NCBI RefSeq assembly: GCF_008698235.1
Contig: NZ_PEBH01000001.1
Location: 161,520-225,519 of the forward strand
Origin: Bifidobacterium rousetti
GTDB lineage: Bacteria > Actinomycetota > Actinomycetes > Actinomycetales > Bifidobacteriaceae
Reading direction: 5' to 3'
Length of the DNA: 64,000 nt
Numbering within the stretch: the first letter of the stretch is position 1; the number at the start of each line of letters is the position of its first letter. This document shows, piece after piece, positions 22,478 through 31,928 of this stretch. The notes beneath the pieces were generated by a model. The model was not told the origin of the DNA, ran no database searches, and saw only the letters and a list, made by a program, of their open reading frames with translations. The position numbers were made by a program, and so were the translations under genes.

Positions 22478-24748
22478 ATGGCCAAAGAAGAATACGGCGC
22501 GAAGGACCTTGCCGTCCTTGAAGGGCTTGACGCGGTGCGCAAGCGCCCCGGCATGTACATCGGCACGACCGACAGCCAGGGCCTCATGCACTGCCTGTGG
22601 GAGATCATCGACAATTCGGTCGACGAGGCGCTGGCGGGGTTCTGCGACGACATCGTCGTGACCCTGCACACCGACGGATCGATCGAGGTCGCGGACAACG
22701 GCCGCGGCATCCCCGTCGACAAGGAGCCGAAGACCGGCCTGTCCGGCGTCGAGGTCGTCATGACCAAACTGCACGCGGGCGCGAAGTTCGGCAACTCCTC
22801 GTACAACGCGGTCGGCGGCCTGCACGGCGTCGGCTCGTCCGTGGTCAACGCGCTGAGCTCCCGTCTCGACGTGGAGGTCGACCGTGACGGTCTGACCCAC
22901 CACATGGCGTTCCATCAGGGCCATCCGGGCGTCTACACGGACGCCGACCCCGAGCATCCTTCGCCGGATTCGCCGTTCAAGCGCACCCGCAAGAACCGTC
23001 CCACCGAGCTGGAGGTCATCGGCAAGGTGCCCGCCAAGCGCACCGGCACGCGCGTGCGCTACTGGGCCGACCCGGAGATCTTCAACAGCACCGCCGAGTT
23101 CTCGTACGAGCAGCTCATCGACCGCGTGCGGCAGACCAGTTTCCTCGTGCCGGGGCTCAAGATCACCGTCGTCGACGAGAACGTGCCCGAAACCGGGGAC
23201 GCGGCCGTCGACGAGATGCGAGAGATCGACGCGGATCCCGTCGATACGGCCTCCGACATGGTAGCCGCCGCGGCCGGCGATGGTACCGAGGCGTCGGCGG
23301 ATGACACGGACGAGGTGGACGCCGTGGCCGTCGCCAAGGCCGACGCGGCGAGCCACACGCACGCCCGCGTCGAGGAGTTCCGCCACACCGGCGGTGTCAG
23401 GGACTTCGTCGACTTCCTGTCGCACGGCGAACCCGTGAGCGACATCTGGCGCATCCAGGGCGAGGACACGTACGAGGAGGAGACGCAGGCCGTCGGCGAG
23501 AACGGCGAGCTGCACGCGCAGATGGTCACCCGCACCTGCGGCGTCGACATCGCGCTGCGCTGGGTCAACGGCTACGACACCGACATCCGCAGCTTCGTGA
23601 ACATCATCGAGACGCCCGGCGGCGGCATGCACGTCGACGGCCTCATGAACTCGGTCACCAAGCAGGTGCGCAAGGCCGTCGAAGCCAACGCACGCAGGCT
23701 CAAGGTGAACCTCAAGGACTCGAACATGCGCATCGAGCGCGACGACATCATGGCCGGACTCGTGGCCGTCGTCACCGTGCGCATCGCCGAGCCGCAGTTC
23801 CAGGGGCAGACCAAGGATGTGCTCGGCACCGCGCAGGTCAAGCCGATCGTCACGCGCATGGCCGACGCGCAGTTCGGGGAGATGATCTCCGGCGCCAAAC
23901 GCGGCTACAAGGAGCAGTCGGGCCGTGTGCTCGACAAGATCGTCGGCGAGATGCACGCGCGTGTGCAGTCGCGCAAGGCCAAGGAGGTCACGCGCCGCAA
24001 GAACGCCCTCGAATCGGCGTCCATGCCGTCCAAGCTGTCCGACTGCCAGCCGGGCAACGACGACGTGGCGGAGCTGTTCATCGTCGAGGGTGATTCCGCG
24101 CTCGGCACCGCCAAGGCCGCCCGCAACTCCGGTTTCCAGGCGCTGCTGCCGATCCGAGGCAAGATCCTCAACGTGCAGAAGGCGTCGATCACGCAGATGC
24201 TGTCGAACAAGGAATGCGCGGCCATCATCCAGGTGGTGGGCGCCGGCAGCGGCCAGAGCTTCGACATCGAGCAGTCGCGCTACCACAAGGTCATCATGAT
24301 GACCGATGCCGACGTGGACGGCGCGCACATCCGCATCCTCCTGCTGACGCTGTTCTACCGCTACATGCGCCCGCTCATCGAGCATGGCTACGTGTACGCG
24401 GCCGTGCCGCCCCTGCACCGCATCGCGTTGGCGGGCCCGCGCAAGGGCGAGTACATCTACACGTACTCCGACGACGAGCTCGCCGCCAAGCTCGCCGATC
24501 TGGACGGCAGGCACATCGCCTACAACCCGGACATCCAGCGGTACAAGGGTCTGGGCGAGATGGACGCCGACCAGCTGGCCGACACCACGATGGACCCGCG
24601 CACGCGCATGCTGCGGCGCATCCGCATGGAGGACGCCGCCCAGGCCAGCGAGATCTTCAGCCTGCTCATGGGCGACGACGTGCCGCCGCGCAAGGCCTTC
24701 ATCGTCGAGAACGCCGACGATTTCGACCGCTCCAAGATCGACACCTGA
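22478..24748 (+). CDS. parE: DNA topoisomerase IV subunit B (ParE; GyrB family)
   Basis: A 756-residue type II topoisomerase ATPase subunit. The GHKL ATP site has EIIDNSVDEAL and NGRGIPV; GGLHGVGSSVVNALS forms the ATP lid. The TOPRIM domain has EGDSA, TDADVDGAHI. It would pair with ParC encoded at 36140–38848 to decatenate chromosomes; assignment to ParE rather than GyrB rests on location away from dnaA and on the partner gene in the window. An acidic Ala/Asp/Thr-rich insertion of about 65 residues (roughly 234–298) interrupts the transducer domain. ATG 22478 follows GGAAGGAT. Confidence 0.88.
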   Translation: MAKEEYGAKDLAVLEGLDAVRKRPGMYIGTTDSQGLMHCLWEIIDNSVDEALAGFCDDIVVTLHTDGSIEVADNGRGIPVDKEPKTGLSGVEVVMTKLHAGAKFGNSSYNAVGGLHGVGSSVVNALSSRLDVEVDRDGLTHHMAFHQGHPGVYTDADPEHPSPDSPFKRTRKNRPTELEVIGKVPAKRTGTRVRYWADPEIFNSTAEFSYEQLIDRVRQTSFLVPGLKITVVDENVPETGDAAVDEMREIDADPVDTASDMVAAAAGDGTEASADDTDEVDAVAVAKADAASHTHARVEEFRHTGGVRDFVDFLSHGEPVSDIWRIQGEDTYEEETQAVGENGELHAQMVTRTCGVDIALRWVNGYDTDIRSFVNIIETPGGGMHVDGLMNSVTKQVRKAVEANARRLKVNLKDSNMRIERDDIMAGLVAVVTVRIAEPQFQGQTKDVLGTAQVKPIVTRMADAQFGEMISGAKRGYKEQSGRVLDKIVGEMHARVQSRKAKEVTRRKNALESASMPSKLSDCQPGNDDVAELFIVEGDSALGTAKAARNSGFQALLPIRGKILNVQKASITQMLSNKECAAIIQVVGAGSGQSFDIEQSRYHKVIMMTDADVDGAHIRILLLTLFYRYMRPLIEHGYVYAAVPPLHRIALAGPRKGEYIYTYSDDELAAKLADLDGRHIAYNPDIQRYKGLGEMDADQLADTTMDPRTRMLRRIRMEDAAQASEIFSLLMGDDVPPRKAFIVENADDFDRSKIDT

Positions 24749-24773
24749 TCCCGGTGGGGTATGCTAAGGGGAC

Positions 24774-25820
24774 GTGAATATCGTGATGAATCCCGATTCC
24801 GCCTCCGCCAGAGGCGGCGAACGTTCCCAGATGCCTCCCGCCGTGCGCGAACGGCTGATCAGCCTTCGTGACGCGGCTGGGTCGGTCGCCGTCGTCGGCT
24901 CGATGAACGCCGACTACACCGTGACCACCCGTCGTCTGCCGTCACCCGGTGAGACCGTCAACGGCGGCCCCCTGAAGATCCTGCCCGGAGGCAAGGGCGC
25001 GAATCAGGCGGCCGCCGCCGCGCGTATGGGCGTCGACGTGCGCTTCTACGGCGCCATCGGAGACGACGCGAACGGCGCCTTCCTTCTAGGACGCCTCGAC
25101 GAGGCTGGCGTCGACACCGGCGAGGTCCTGCACACCGAGGGGCCGAGCGGCACCACCGTCATCACCGTCGACGCGAACGGCGAGAACACCATCGTCTACT
25201 CCGCCGGTTCGAACGCCAAGGTCAGCGCCGGCTACGTGCAGGCGCACCGCACGGCGCTCGCCGAGGCCAGTGTGCTGGGCCTGTGCCTCGAGAGCCCGAT
25301 GCCCACCGTCATCGAGGCGGCCCGCCTCGCGCACGCCGACGGCGTGACCGTGCTGCTCAACGAATCCCCGTTCCTGGCGGAGCTGCCCCACGAGCTCGTC
25401 GAATCGACCGACATCCTGCTGGTCAACGAGCACGAGGCGGCGCAGCTGCTCGAATTCGACCCGCCCGAGGATGACGACTGGAACGCGCTGGACTGGTCCG
25501 ACGTGGTCGAACGGTTCGTCGACTACGGTTTCGAACGTGCGGTCGTCACGTTGGGGGAGGACGGTTCGATCGTCATCGAGGACGGGCGCTGGCACCGCGT
25601 GCCGGCGGCCACGATCGTCGCGAAGGACACCACCGGATGCGGCGACTCGTTCATGGGCACCGTGCTCGCCGGCCTCGCCGCCGGGTACACGCTGCTCCAA
25701 TCCGCGCAGATCGCCTCCTATGTGGCGGCCTATGCGGCCACCGGACTGGGGGCGCAGTCCTCCTACGGCACGGCCGACGAGATCGCCGGCTACTTCCGCG
25801 CTCCGATCCAGGAGGCGTAG
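24774..25820 (+). CDS. PfkB-family carbohydrate kinase, ribokinase-like
   Basis: A 348-residue sugar kinase. The N-terminal PfkB signature GGKGANQAAAAARMG is near residue 72 and the C-terminal signature DTTGCGDSFMGTVLAG, carrying the catalytic Asp, near residue 287; the sugar-binding Asn/Asp in GSMNADY matches ribokinase. It would phosphorylate ribose or a related sugar at the primary hydroxyl. The first 35 residues precede the fold. GTG 24774 has AAGGGG just upstream and a TATGCT -10 (24760–24765) nine bases away; ATG 24786 is an alternative start. No sugar transporter adjoins it except the MFS gene 100 bases downstream. Confidence 0.82.
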   Translation: MNIVMNPDSASARGGERSQMPPAVRERLISLRDAAGSVAVVGSMNADYTVTTRRLPSPGETVNGGPLKILPGGKGANQAAAAARMGVDVRFYGAIGDDANGAFLLGRLDEAGVDTGEVLHTEGPSGTTVITVDANGENTIVYSAGSNAKVSAGYVQAHRTALAEASVLGLCLESPMPTVIEAARLAHADGVTVLLNESPFLAELPHELVESTDILLVNEHEAAQLLEFDPPEDDDWNALDWSDVVERFVDYGFERAVVTLGEDGSIVIEDGRWHRVPAATIVAKDTTGCGDSFMGTVLAGLAAGYTLLQSAQIASYVAAYAATGLGAQSSYGTADEIAGYFRAPIQEA

Positions 25821-25873
25821 CCATGTGACGCGACGCGCTGTGATGCGCCCTGCTTATCTCCGGCGCACCGTAG

Positions 25874-25891
25874 TATGTACGACCGTACATA
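25874..25891. promoter_or_regulatory. 18-base operator palindrome upstream of the MFS gene
   Basis: TATGTACGACCGTACATA has perfect 8-base arms around a 2-base centre, and a TAGTAT -10-like hexamer (25871–25876) overlaps its left arm. It lies 30 bases before the transporter start, a classic repressor position. No regulator gene is adjacent. Confidence 0.55.
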
Positions 25892-25920
25892 TCGCGTGTT
25901 GTGACCCCAAAGGAGGGCTG

Positions 25921-27111
25921 ATGGCAAGCCTGCTGCTCGCCGTGATCTATCTGTCGTTCATCTCATTGGGCCTTCCCGACGCCCTGCTCGGCGCCGCATG
26001 GCCCACGATGAGCCAGGACCTCGGCGCCCCTGTCTCATGGGCGGGCGGCATCTCGATGACGATCTCCGCGGCCACCATCTGCTCGGCCCTCATGAGCGAC
26101 CGCATGACCCTGCGCTTCGGCGCCGGTCGGGTCACCGCCGTGTCCGTCGGCCTCACCGCGGCCGCGCTGATGGGATTCTCCATCGCGCCGAACTACTGGA
26201 CGCTCCTCGCGATCGCCGTGCCGTACGGACTTGGCGCCGGCGGCGTCGACGCGGCGCTCAACAACTACGTCGCCATCCACTACGAGAGCCGTCACATGAG
26301 CTGGCTGCACTGCATGTGGGGCGTCGGCGCGCTGACCGGCCCGTACGTCATGGGCTACGCGCTGTCCCACGGACAGGGATGGTCATGGGGATACCGGTAC
26401 ATCGGCTTCCTGCAGATCGCACTGACCGTGATCCTCATCGTCAGCCTGCCGCTGTGGAAGTCGCGCAGACGTGCGGCCGCCGTCGAGGAATCCCCGGTTT
26501 CGGCGCGCAAGCCCGTCGAAACCGCCCGCAAACCGCTCGGCGTCAAAGGCGTGCTCGCCATCAAGGGGGCCGCGGAGATCCTGCTCATGTTCCTGTGCTA
26601 CTGCGCCATCGAATCCACCTGCATGCTGTGGGGCGCGAGCTACATGGTCATGGGGCACGGCATCGGCAAGGCCGAGGCTGCCAGCTGGATCAGCCTGTTC
26701 TTCATCGGCATCACCGTCGGCCGGGCGCTGAGCGGGTTCCTCACCATGCGACTGGCCGACCACCAGATGATCCGCCTCGGGCAGGCGCTCATCCTCGCCG
26801 GCGTCATCGTCCTGCTATTGCCGCTGCCGCATCACCTCGGCGTGTTCGCGGGACTGACGATCATCGGACTCGGCTGCGCCCCCGTCTACCCGTGCATCAT
26901 CCACTCCACGCCGTCCTATTTCGGCGAGGAGAACTCGCAGGCCATCGTCGGCGTGCAGATGGCGTGCGCCTACATCGGCTCGATGCTCATGCCCCCGCTG
27001 TTCGGCCTCATCGCCCAGTACGTGACCATCTCCCTGTTCCCGTTCTACCTGCTCGTCTTCCTCGCGCTCATGGTCGCGATGCACGAATCGCTGCGCCGCA
27101 AGCGCGCGTGA
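25921..27111 (+). CDS. Major facilitator superfamily transporter
   Basis: A 396-residue permease with about 12 membrane helices and a cytoplasmic loop of basic/Ala-rich residues near 185–205 between the two halves. The N-half carries the VPYGLGAGGVDAALNNYVA and MSWLHCMWGVGALTGP blocks, typical of the FucP/sugar-related MFS branch; the second half repeats the fold with TVGRALSGFLTMRLAD. Substrate unknown; a sugar is plausible given the neighbouring ribokinase-like gene. Start ATG 25921 follows AAAGGAGGG. Confidence 0.85.
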   Translation: MASLLLAVIYLSFISLGLPDALLGAAWPTMSQDLGAPVSWAGGISMTISAATICSALMSDRMTLRFGAGRVTAVSVGLTAAALMGFSIAPNYWTLLAIAVPYGLGAGGVDAALNNYVAIHYESRHMSWLHCMWGVGALTGPYVMGYALSHGQGWSWGYRYIGFLQIALTVILIVSLPLWKSRRRAAAVEESPVSARKPVETARKPLGVKGVLAIKGAAEILLMFLCYCAIESTCMLWGASYMVMGHGIGKAEAASWISLFFIGITVGRALSGFLTMRLADHQMIRLGQALILAGVIVLLLPLPHHLGVFAGLTIIGLGCAPVYPCIIHSTPSYFGEENSQAIVGVQMACAYIGSMLMPPLFGLIAQYVTISLFPFYLLVFLALMVAMHESLRRKRA

Positions 27112-27139
27112 GCCGTGTCGGTCAGTCGCGCCCCCGCAC

Positions 27140-27159
27140 CATAATCGAACATATGTGCG
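27140..27159 (+). promoter_or_regulatory. Leaderless lhr promoter with near-consensus LexA box
   Basis: CATAAT (27140–27145) lies seven bases before ATG 27153 and is directly followed by CGAACATATGTGCG (27146–27159). That matches the SOS box CGAAC-N4-GTTCG at nine of ten fixed positions. The box covers the presumed transcription start and the start codon itself. Confidence 0.5.
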
Positions 27160-30100
27160 AATCTCTGGCGTCGTTCTCGAACCCCACACGGGAGTGGTTC
27201 AGACACGCCTTCGGCACGCCCACCGAAGCGCAGCGTGAGGCATGGCCGGTCATCCACTCCGGAGCGAACACACTCGTCATCGCCCCCACCGGCTCCGGCA
27301 AGACGCTGTGCGCGTTCCTCTCCGCGATCGACCGACTCATGACGGACGGCGCCGACATCGCCGCGGGCGCCTCAGGCAAACGGCCGCGTGGCGTACGCAT
27401 CCTCTACATCTCACCGCTCAAGGCGCTCGCCGTCGACGTGGCGAAGAACCTCGAGGCGCCGCTTGCCGGCATCGCACGCCAGTGCGAGGCGATGGGGCTG
27501 GCGGCGCCACCCATCAGCGTGGCCACACGCAGCGGCGACACCACGCCCAAGGAACGCCGGGCCATCGCCACGCATCCGCCGGACATCCTCGTCACCACAC
27601 CCGAATCGCTCTACCTCATCCTCACCTCGAAGGCCCGTCGCATCCTCAGAACCGTCGACACCGTCATCGTCGACGAGGTCCACGCGCTCGCCGGCACCAA
27701 ACGCGGCGCGCATCTCGCGCTGAGCCTCGAGCGGCTCGACGACCTCATCACCGGATCCGGACGGGACGGCGCGCAGACGTCTGTGCACGGCGCGGGCGGC
27801 GCGCATGACGCGCCGCACAGACCGGCGCAGCGCATCGGCCTGTCCGCCACGGTGAACCCGCCCGCCGAAGCCGCGCGGTTCCTTGGGGGTATGCAGCCCG
27901 TGAGCATCGTCAACCCCGGGCAACGGCCCGACATGGACCTGAAAGTCGTCGAGCCTCTGCCCGACATGCGCGACCTCAGCAGTGGCTCGGGTTCGGATTC
28001 CGGTTCCGGGTCGTCCGGGTCGATCTGGCCAGTGGTCGAGGCGAGCGTCCTCGACGAGATCCTCGCGCACCGCACCACGCTCGTGTTCGTCAATTCGCGC
28101 GGTCTCGCCGAAAAACTCACCGCGCGTCTCAACGACCTGTACGCCGAACGGCGGGGGAGCGGGGGAGTCGGAAACGCCGGAAGCGGGGACAAGACGTCGC
28201 CCGAGGGGCGCGAGGGATTCGCCCGGCACTACGACGCCGTCGTCGGTTCGACCACGATGCTCGTCGGCTCGCACGGCGCGGATGACGTGATCGCGATGGC
28301 GCATCACGGTTCCGTGTCCAAGGACCGCCGCAAGCAGATTGAGGAACGGCTCAAACGCGGCGAGCTGCGCTGCGTCGTCGCGACCAGCAGCCTCGAGCTC
28401 GGCATCGACATGGGATCGGTCGATCTGGTCATCCAGATCTCGCCGCCGCTGTCCGTCGCGTCCGGGCTGCAGCGCGTGGGCCGCGCCGACCATCGCGTCG
28501 GCGGCGTCTCGCACGCGCTGTTCTACCCGCTCACGCGAGAGCAGATCGTCGGCGTGGCCGCCAGCATCGAGAGCATGCGCGCGGGGGATATCGAACCGCT
28601 CGACATACCGTCGAACCCGTTGGACATCCTCGCCCAGCAGACCGTGGCCGCGGCCGCGATGGACGACCTGAAACCGGACGCATGGTATGGAACGGTGCGC
28701 CGGTCCGCGCCGTTCGAGAACCTCGCGCGAGACATGTTCGACGCGGTCATGGGCATGATGACCGGCGCGTACAACACCGAGGAGTTCTCCGCGTTCCGGC
28801 CGCCGCTCATGTGGAACCACGAGGCCGATCTCATCGCCGCGCGCCCCGGCGCGCAACGGCTTGCGGTGACCTCCGGTGGCACGATCCCGGATCGGGGGCT
28901 GTACACGGTGATCCTGCCCGAGGCGGACGCCGGCAAAGGGCAGCGCCGCGTCGGCGAACTCGACGAGGAGATGGTCTACGAGTCGCGCGTCGGTGACGTG
29001 ATCACCCTCGGCACCTCCACCTGGCAGATCCAGGAGATCACCCGCGACCGCGTCGTCGTCACGCCCGCGCCCGGACGCACCGCGCGTCTGCCGTTCTGGC
29101 ATGGCGAGGAATCCGGCCGGGACGCCGGCTTCGGCCGCGCCAAAGGACGGTTCCTGCGGGAGGTTTCGGCGGGCCTCGTCACGCCGCGGTCATCGGATGC
29201 GTCGCCCTCCTTCGATGAATCCACAGCACGTCGTCTGCACGCCGACGGCCTTGACAGCAACGCCGTATCCAACCTTGCCAGGCTGCTCGCCGAACAACAG
29301 GCCGCGACCGGAACCGTGCCGAACGACACCGCCATCGTCGTCGAACGCTGTCCCGACGAGGAGGGCGACTGGCGCGTCATCATCCACTCGCCGTATGGCC
29401 GGCGCGTCCACCAGCCGTGGGCGATGGCCGTCACCGCACGGCTCAAGACACGATACGGCTTCGACGGGCAGGCGTATGCGGCCGACGACGGCATCGTCAT
29501 CCGTCTGCCCGACGGCGTCGGCGACATCCCCATCCGCGAACTGCTCCTGTTCGATCCGGACGAGCTGCAACGGATCGTCGAGACCGGGGTGGGCGAAAGC
29601 GTGCTGTACGCGGCCCGATTCCGCGAATGCGCCGCACGGTCGCTGTTCCTGCCGCGCACCGAACCCGGCAAACGCGTGCCGTTGTGGCAGCAGCGGCTGC
29701 GCGCCGCCCAACTGCTCAACGCCGCGCGCGTCCGGCATAACTTCCCCCTGCTGCTCGAAACCGCCCGCGAATGTCTGCGGGACGTATACGACCTGCCCGC
29801 ATTGCGTACGCTCATGACCGGTCTCGACTCCGGAAACGTCGCCCTGCGGGCCGTGGCGACGGAGACTCCCTCGCCGTTCGCCGAGAACCTGCTGTTCGGA
29901 TTCGTCGGATCGGTCATGTACCAGTACGACGTGCCGCAGGCCGAGCGCGGCGTGCGGTTGCTGTCCATGGACCCCGAGGTGCTGGAACGGCTGCTCGGCG
30001 TCACCGACATGGCCACCGTGCTCGACCCGGCCGTCATCGCCGAGGTCGAGGGGGAGCTCGCGGGGCGCACCTTCTGGAACGACCTCGCACCGGATGACGT

Positions 30101-31928
30101 GATGGGACGTGTGACCAGATACGCGAAGACGCATGGACCGTTCACCGCCGAACGGATGATCGCCGACCTGAGTATCGCGGCCGACGAGGCCGTGCATGCG
30201 CTCGACGAGCTTGCGGGACGCGGGGAGCTTCTCAGCGGACATTTCATCGACACTGCGTCGAACGATTCGGCATCCACCTCAACACAATGGCTGCACCGGG
30301 AGGTGTTCCGTCGTATCCGCGCACGCTCCCTCGCCAAGGCGCGTTCGGCCGTACGACCCGTCGAGCCGGCCGTCTACCAGTCGTTCCTGCTGGAACGTCA
30401 GGGCGTTGGGCCGGTCGGCGGCGAACGGTACGAGGGCGTGGACGGGCTGATGCGCGTCATCGAACAACTTGAGGGGGTGGCGCTGCCCGCATCCGTGTGG
30501 GAGTCGAACGTGTTCCCCTCGCGTGTCGGCGGATACTCGCCCGCGATGCTCGACGAGCTGATCACCGGCGGGGAGATCGTGTGGATCGGCTCCAAGACCG
30601 GCGGCACCAAGGCGTCGGAGCCGGGGCTGATCGCCTTCCATCCCGCCGATTCGCTGCTGCTGGTACACGGCGCGGGGGATGGGGATGATGGTTCTTCCGC
30701 AGCCGATGACGGTATGACGCTTCCCGATGCCATTCTCGACGTCCTCTCGGCCGGTGGCGCCTATCATGTATCGCAACTGGCCGCGATGACCCGCGCACGC
30801 TGGCAGGATGACGCGGCACGGTTCATCGAGACGGTGGAGACCGTCGATCCCGAGACCGGTGAGATCCTCGACGTCCCCGCGCCGGACGCTTCGCCGCGTC
30901 CATGGTCCGACAGCCAGTTCGAGGAGGCCCTATGGTCGCTGGTGTGGCAGGGCAAGGTCACCAATAGCTCGCTCGTGCCCGTACGCGCGCTGGAAGCTGG
31001 ATCGGGATTGGGCTTGGGTTCGGGCGGTCGGAAGGTTCGCACGCCGGTTCGTGCGTCACGTCGACGCATCCGCGTGCAGACCCGCATCCCGATGACCGTG
31101 AGCGGCCTGTGGTCGCTGGTCGGAGGTGTGGGAACGGGAGTCACGGTCGACGCAACGATCGGAATGACCGAAACGATCGGTTCGGACGCTGTCGAGGACA
31201 TCGAGGGTGATCCGTCGACGACCCCGGAACGTCAGGCGTTGGAACGGGTCGAGATCCTCCTCGACCGGTACGGCGTCATCGCACAGCCCCTGATCGACAG
31301 GGAGGGTATCCTCGGCGGATTCTCCGGCATCTATCCGCTGCTCAAACGCATGGAGGAGCACGGGCGTCTTTCGCGAGGCATGTTCGTGAAGGGCTTCGGT
31401 GCCGCCCAGTTCGCCGAGCGGGACACGGTCGACGCACTGCGGAATATGGGTTCCGCGAATGTGGAAGGCAGCCGGACCGCGGCCGATGACGGTCACATGC
31501 GCTCACCCGTCGCGATCAGCGTGCTGGACCCGGCGAACCTGTACGGTTCCGCGATCGCCTGGCCGCCCACACCGAGCGGCGCCGGCAAGCCGACCAGACG
31601 TGCAGGAGGCATCGTGGTGCTCTCCGACGGGGCTCCCGTCGCCTACGCCACGCCAAGATCGAAGCATCTGACCGTGTTCGGTGACAAAGGGGAGCAGAAA
31701 GTCTCCGATACCGCCGCCACGCGACCCTTCACCGTTGATCGCGACGGTGAGGCGCAGACGCTGAGGCCGGCTCTCACGGAGCTGGCATACTCCCTGCGTC
31801 GCAACGGTCCCGGCACGTTCACCTTCACCGACGTGAACGGCTGGCCCCTGAACGCGAGCAACTCCTATATGCGCGTCCTGCATCAGGCCGGTTTCACCCC
31901 GGTCCCACAGGGCATGCGCCTGTACTAG
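27153..31928 (+). CDS. lhr: Lhr-type large ATP-dependent DNA helicase
   Basis: A 1591-residue superfamily 2 helicase. The N-terminal core has APTGSGKT (residues 44–51), a DEVH box in VIVDEVHALAGTKRG, the SAT motif (IGLSATVNP) and motif VI LQRVGRADHRVGG. A winged-helix and the Lhr-specific beta-barrel follow, then a long C-terminal region conserved in full-length bacterial Lhr. Lhr proteins translocate 3'–5' on single-stranded DNA and unwind RNA:DNA hybrids; mycobacterial lhr is induced by DNA damage. The middle carries Gly/Ser-rich low-complexity inserts (near 270–295 and 320–345). The last four bases overlap the convergent gene's 3' end. Confidence 0.93.
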   Translation: MCESLASFSNPTREWFRHAFGTPTEAQREAWPVIHSGANTLVIAPTGSGKTLCAFLSAIDRLMTDGADIAAGASGKRPRGVRILYISPLKALAVDVAKNLEAPLAGIARQCEAMGLAAPPISVATRSGDTTPKERRAIATHPPDILVTTPESLYLILTSKARRILRTVDTVIVDEVHALAGTKRGAHLALSLERLDDLITGSGRDGAQTSVHGAGGAHDAPHRPAQRIGLSATVNPPAEAARFLGGMQPVSIVNPGQRPDMDLKVVEPLPDMRDLSSGSGSDSGSGSSGSIWPVVEASVLDEILAHRTTLVFVNSRGLAEKLTARLNDLYAERRGSGGVGNAGSGDKTSPEGREGFARHYDAVVGSTTMLVGSHGADDVIAMAHHGSVSKDRRKQIEERLKRGELRCVVATSSLELGIDMGSVDLVIQISPPLSVASGLQRVGRADHRVGGVSHALFYPLTREQIVGVAASIESMRAGDIEPLDIPSNPLDILAQQTVAAAAMDDLKPDAWYGTVRRSAPFENLARDMFDAVMGMMTGAYNTEEFSAFRPPLMWNHEADLIAARPGAQRLAVTSGGTIPDRGLYTVILPEADAGKGQRRVGELDEEMVYESRVGDVITLGTSTWQIQEITRDRVVVTPAPGRTARLPFWHGEESGRDAGFGRAKGRFLREVSAGLVTPRSSDASPSFDESTARRLHADGLDSNAVSNLARLLAEQQAATGTVPNDTAIVVERCPDEEGDWRVIIHSPYGRRVHQPWAMAVTARLKTRYGFDGQAYAADDGIVIRLPDGVGDIPIRELLLFDPDELQRIVETGVGESVLYAARFRECAARSLFLPRTEPGKRVPLWQQRLRAAQLLNAARVRHNFPLLLETARECLRDVYDLPALRTLMTGLDSGNVALRAVATETPSPFAENLLFGFVGSVMYQYDVPQAERGVRLLSMDPEVLERLLGVTDMATVLDPAVIAEVEGELAGRTFWNDLAPDDVMGRVTRYAKTHGPFTAERMIADLSIAADEAVHALDELAGRGELLSGHFIDTASNDSASTSTQWLHREVFRRIRARSLAKARSAVRPVEPAVYQSFLLERQGVGPVGGERYEGVDGLMRVIEQLEGVALPASVWESNVFPSRVGGYSPAMLDELITGGEIVWIGSKTGGTKASEPGLIAFHPADSLLLVHGAGDGDDGSSAADDGMTLPDAILDVLSAGGAYHVSQLAAMTRARWQDDAARFIETVETVDPETGEILDVPAPDASPRPWSDSQFEEALWSLVWQGKVTNSSLVPVRALEAGSGLGLGSGGRKVRTPVRASRRRIRVQTRIPMTVSGLWSLVGGVGTGVTVDATIGMTETIGSDAVEDIEGDPSTTPERQALERVEILLDRYGVIAQPLIDREGILGGFSGIYPLLKRMEEHGRLSRGMFVKGFGAAQFAERDTVDALRNMGSANVEGSRTAADDGHMRSPVAISVLDPANLYGSAIAWPPTPSGAGKPTRRAGGIVVLSDGAPVAYATPRSKHLTVFGDKGEQKVSDTAATRPFTVDRDGEAQTLRPALTELAYSLRRNGPGTFTFTDVNGWPLNASNSYMRVLHQAGFTPVPQGMRLY

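Noticed and set aside
25998..27152. N-terminal extension of Lhr through the MFS gene
   Set aside because: The frame is open by chance in GC-rich sequence. Lhr homology begins a few residues after ATG 27153 and the MFS gene is well supported there.
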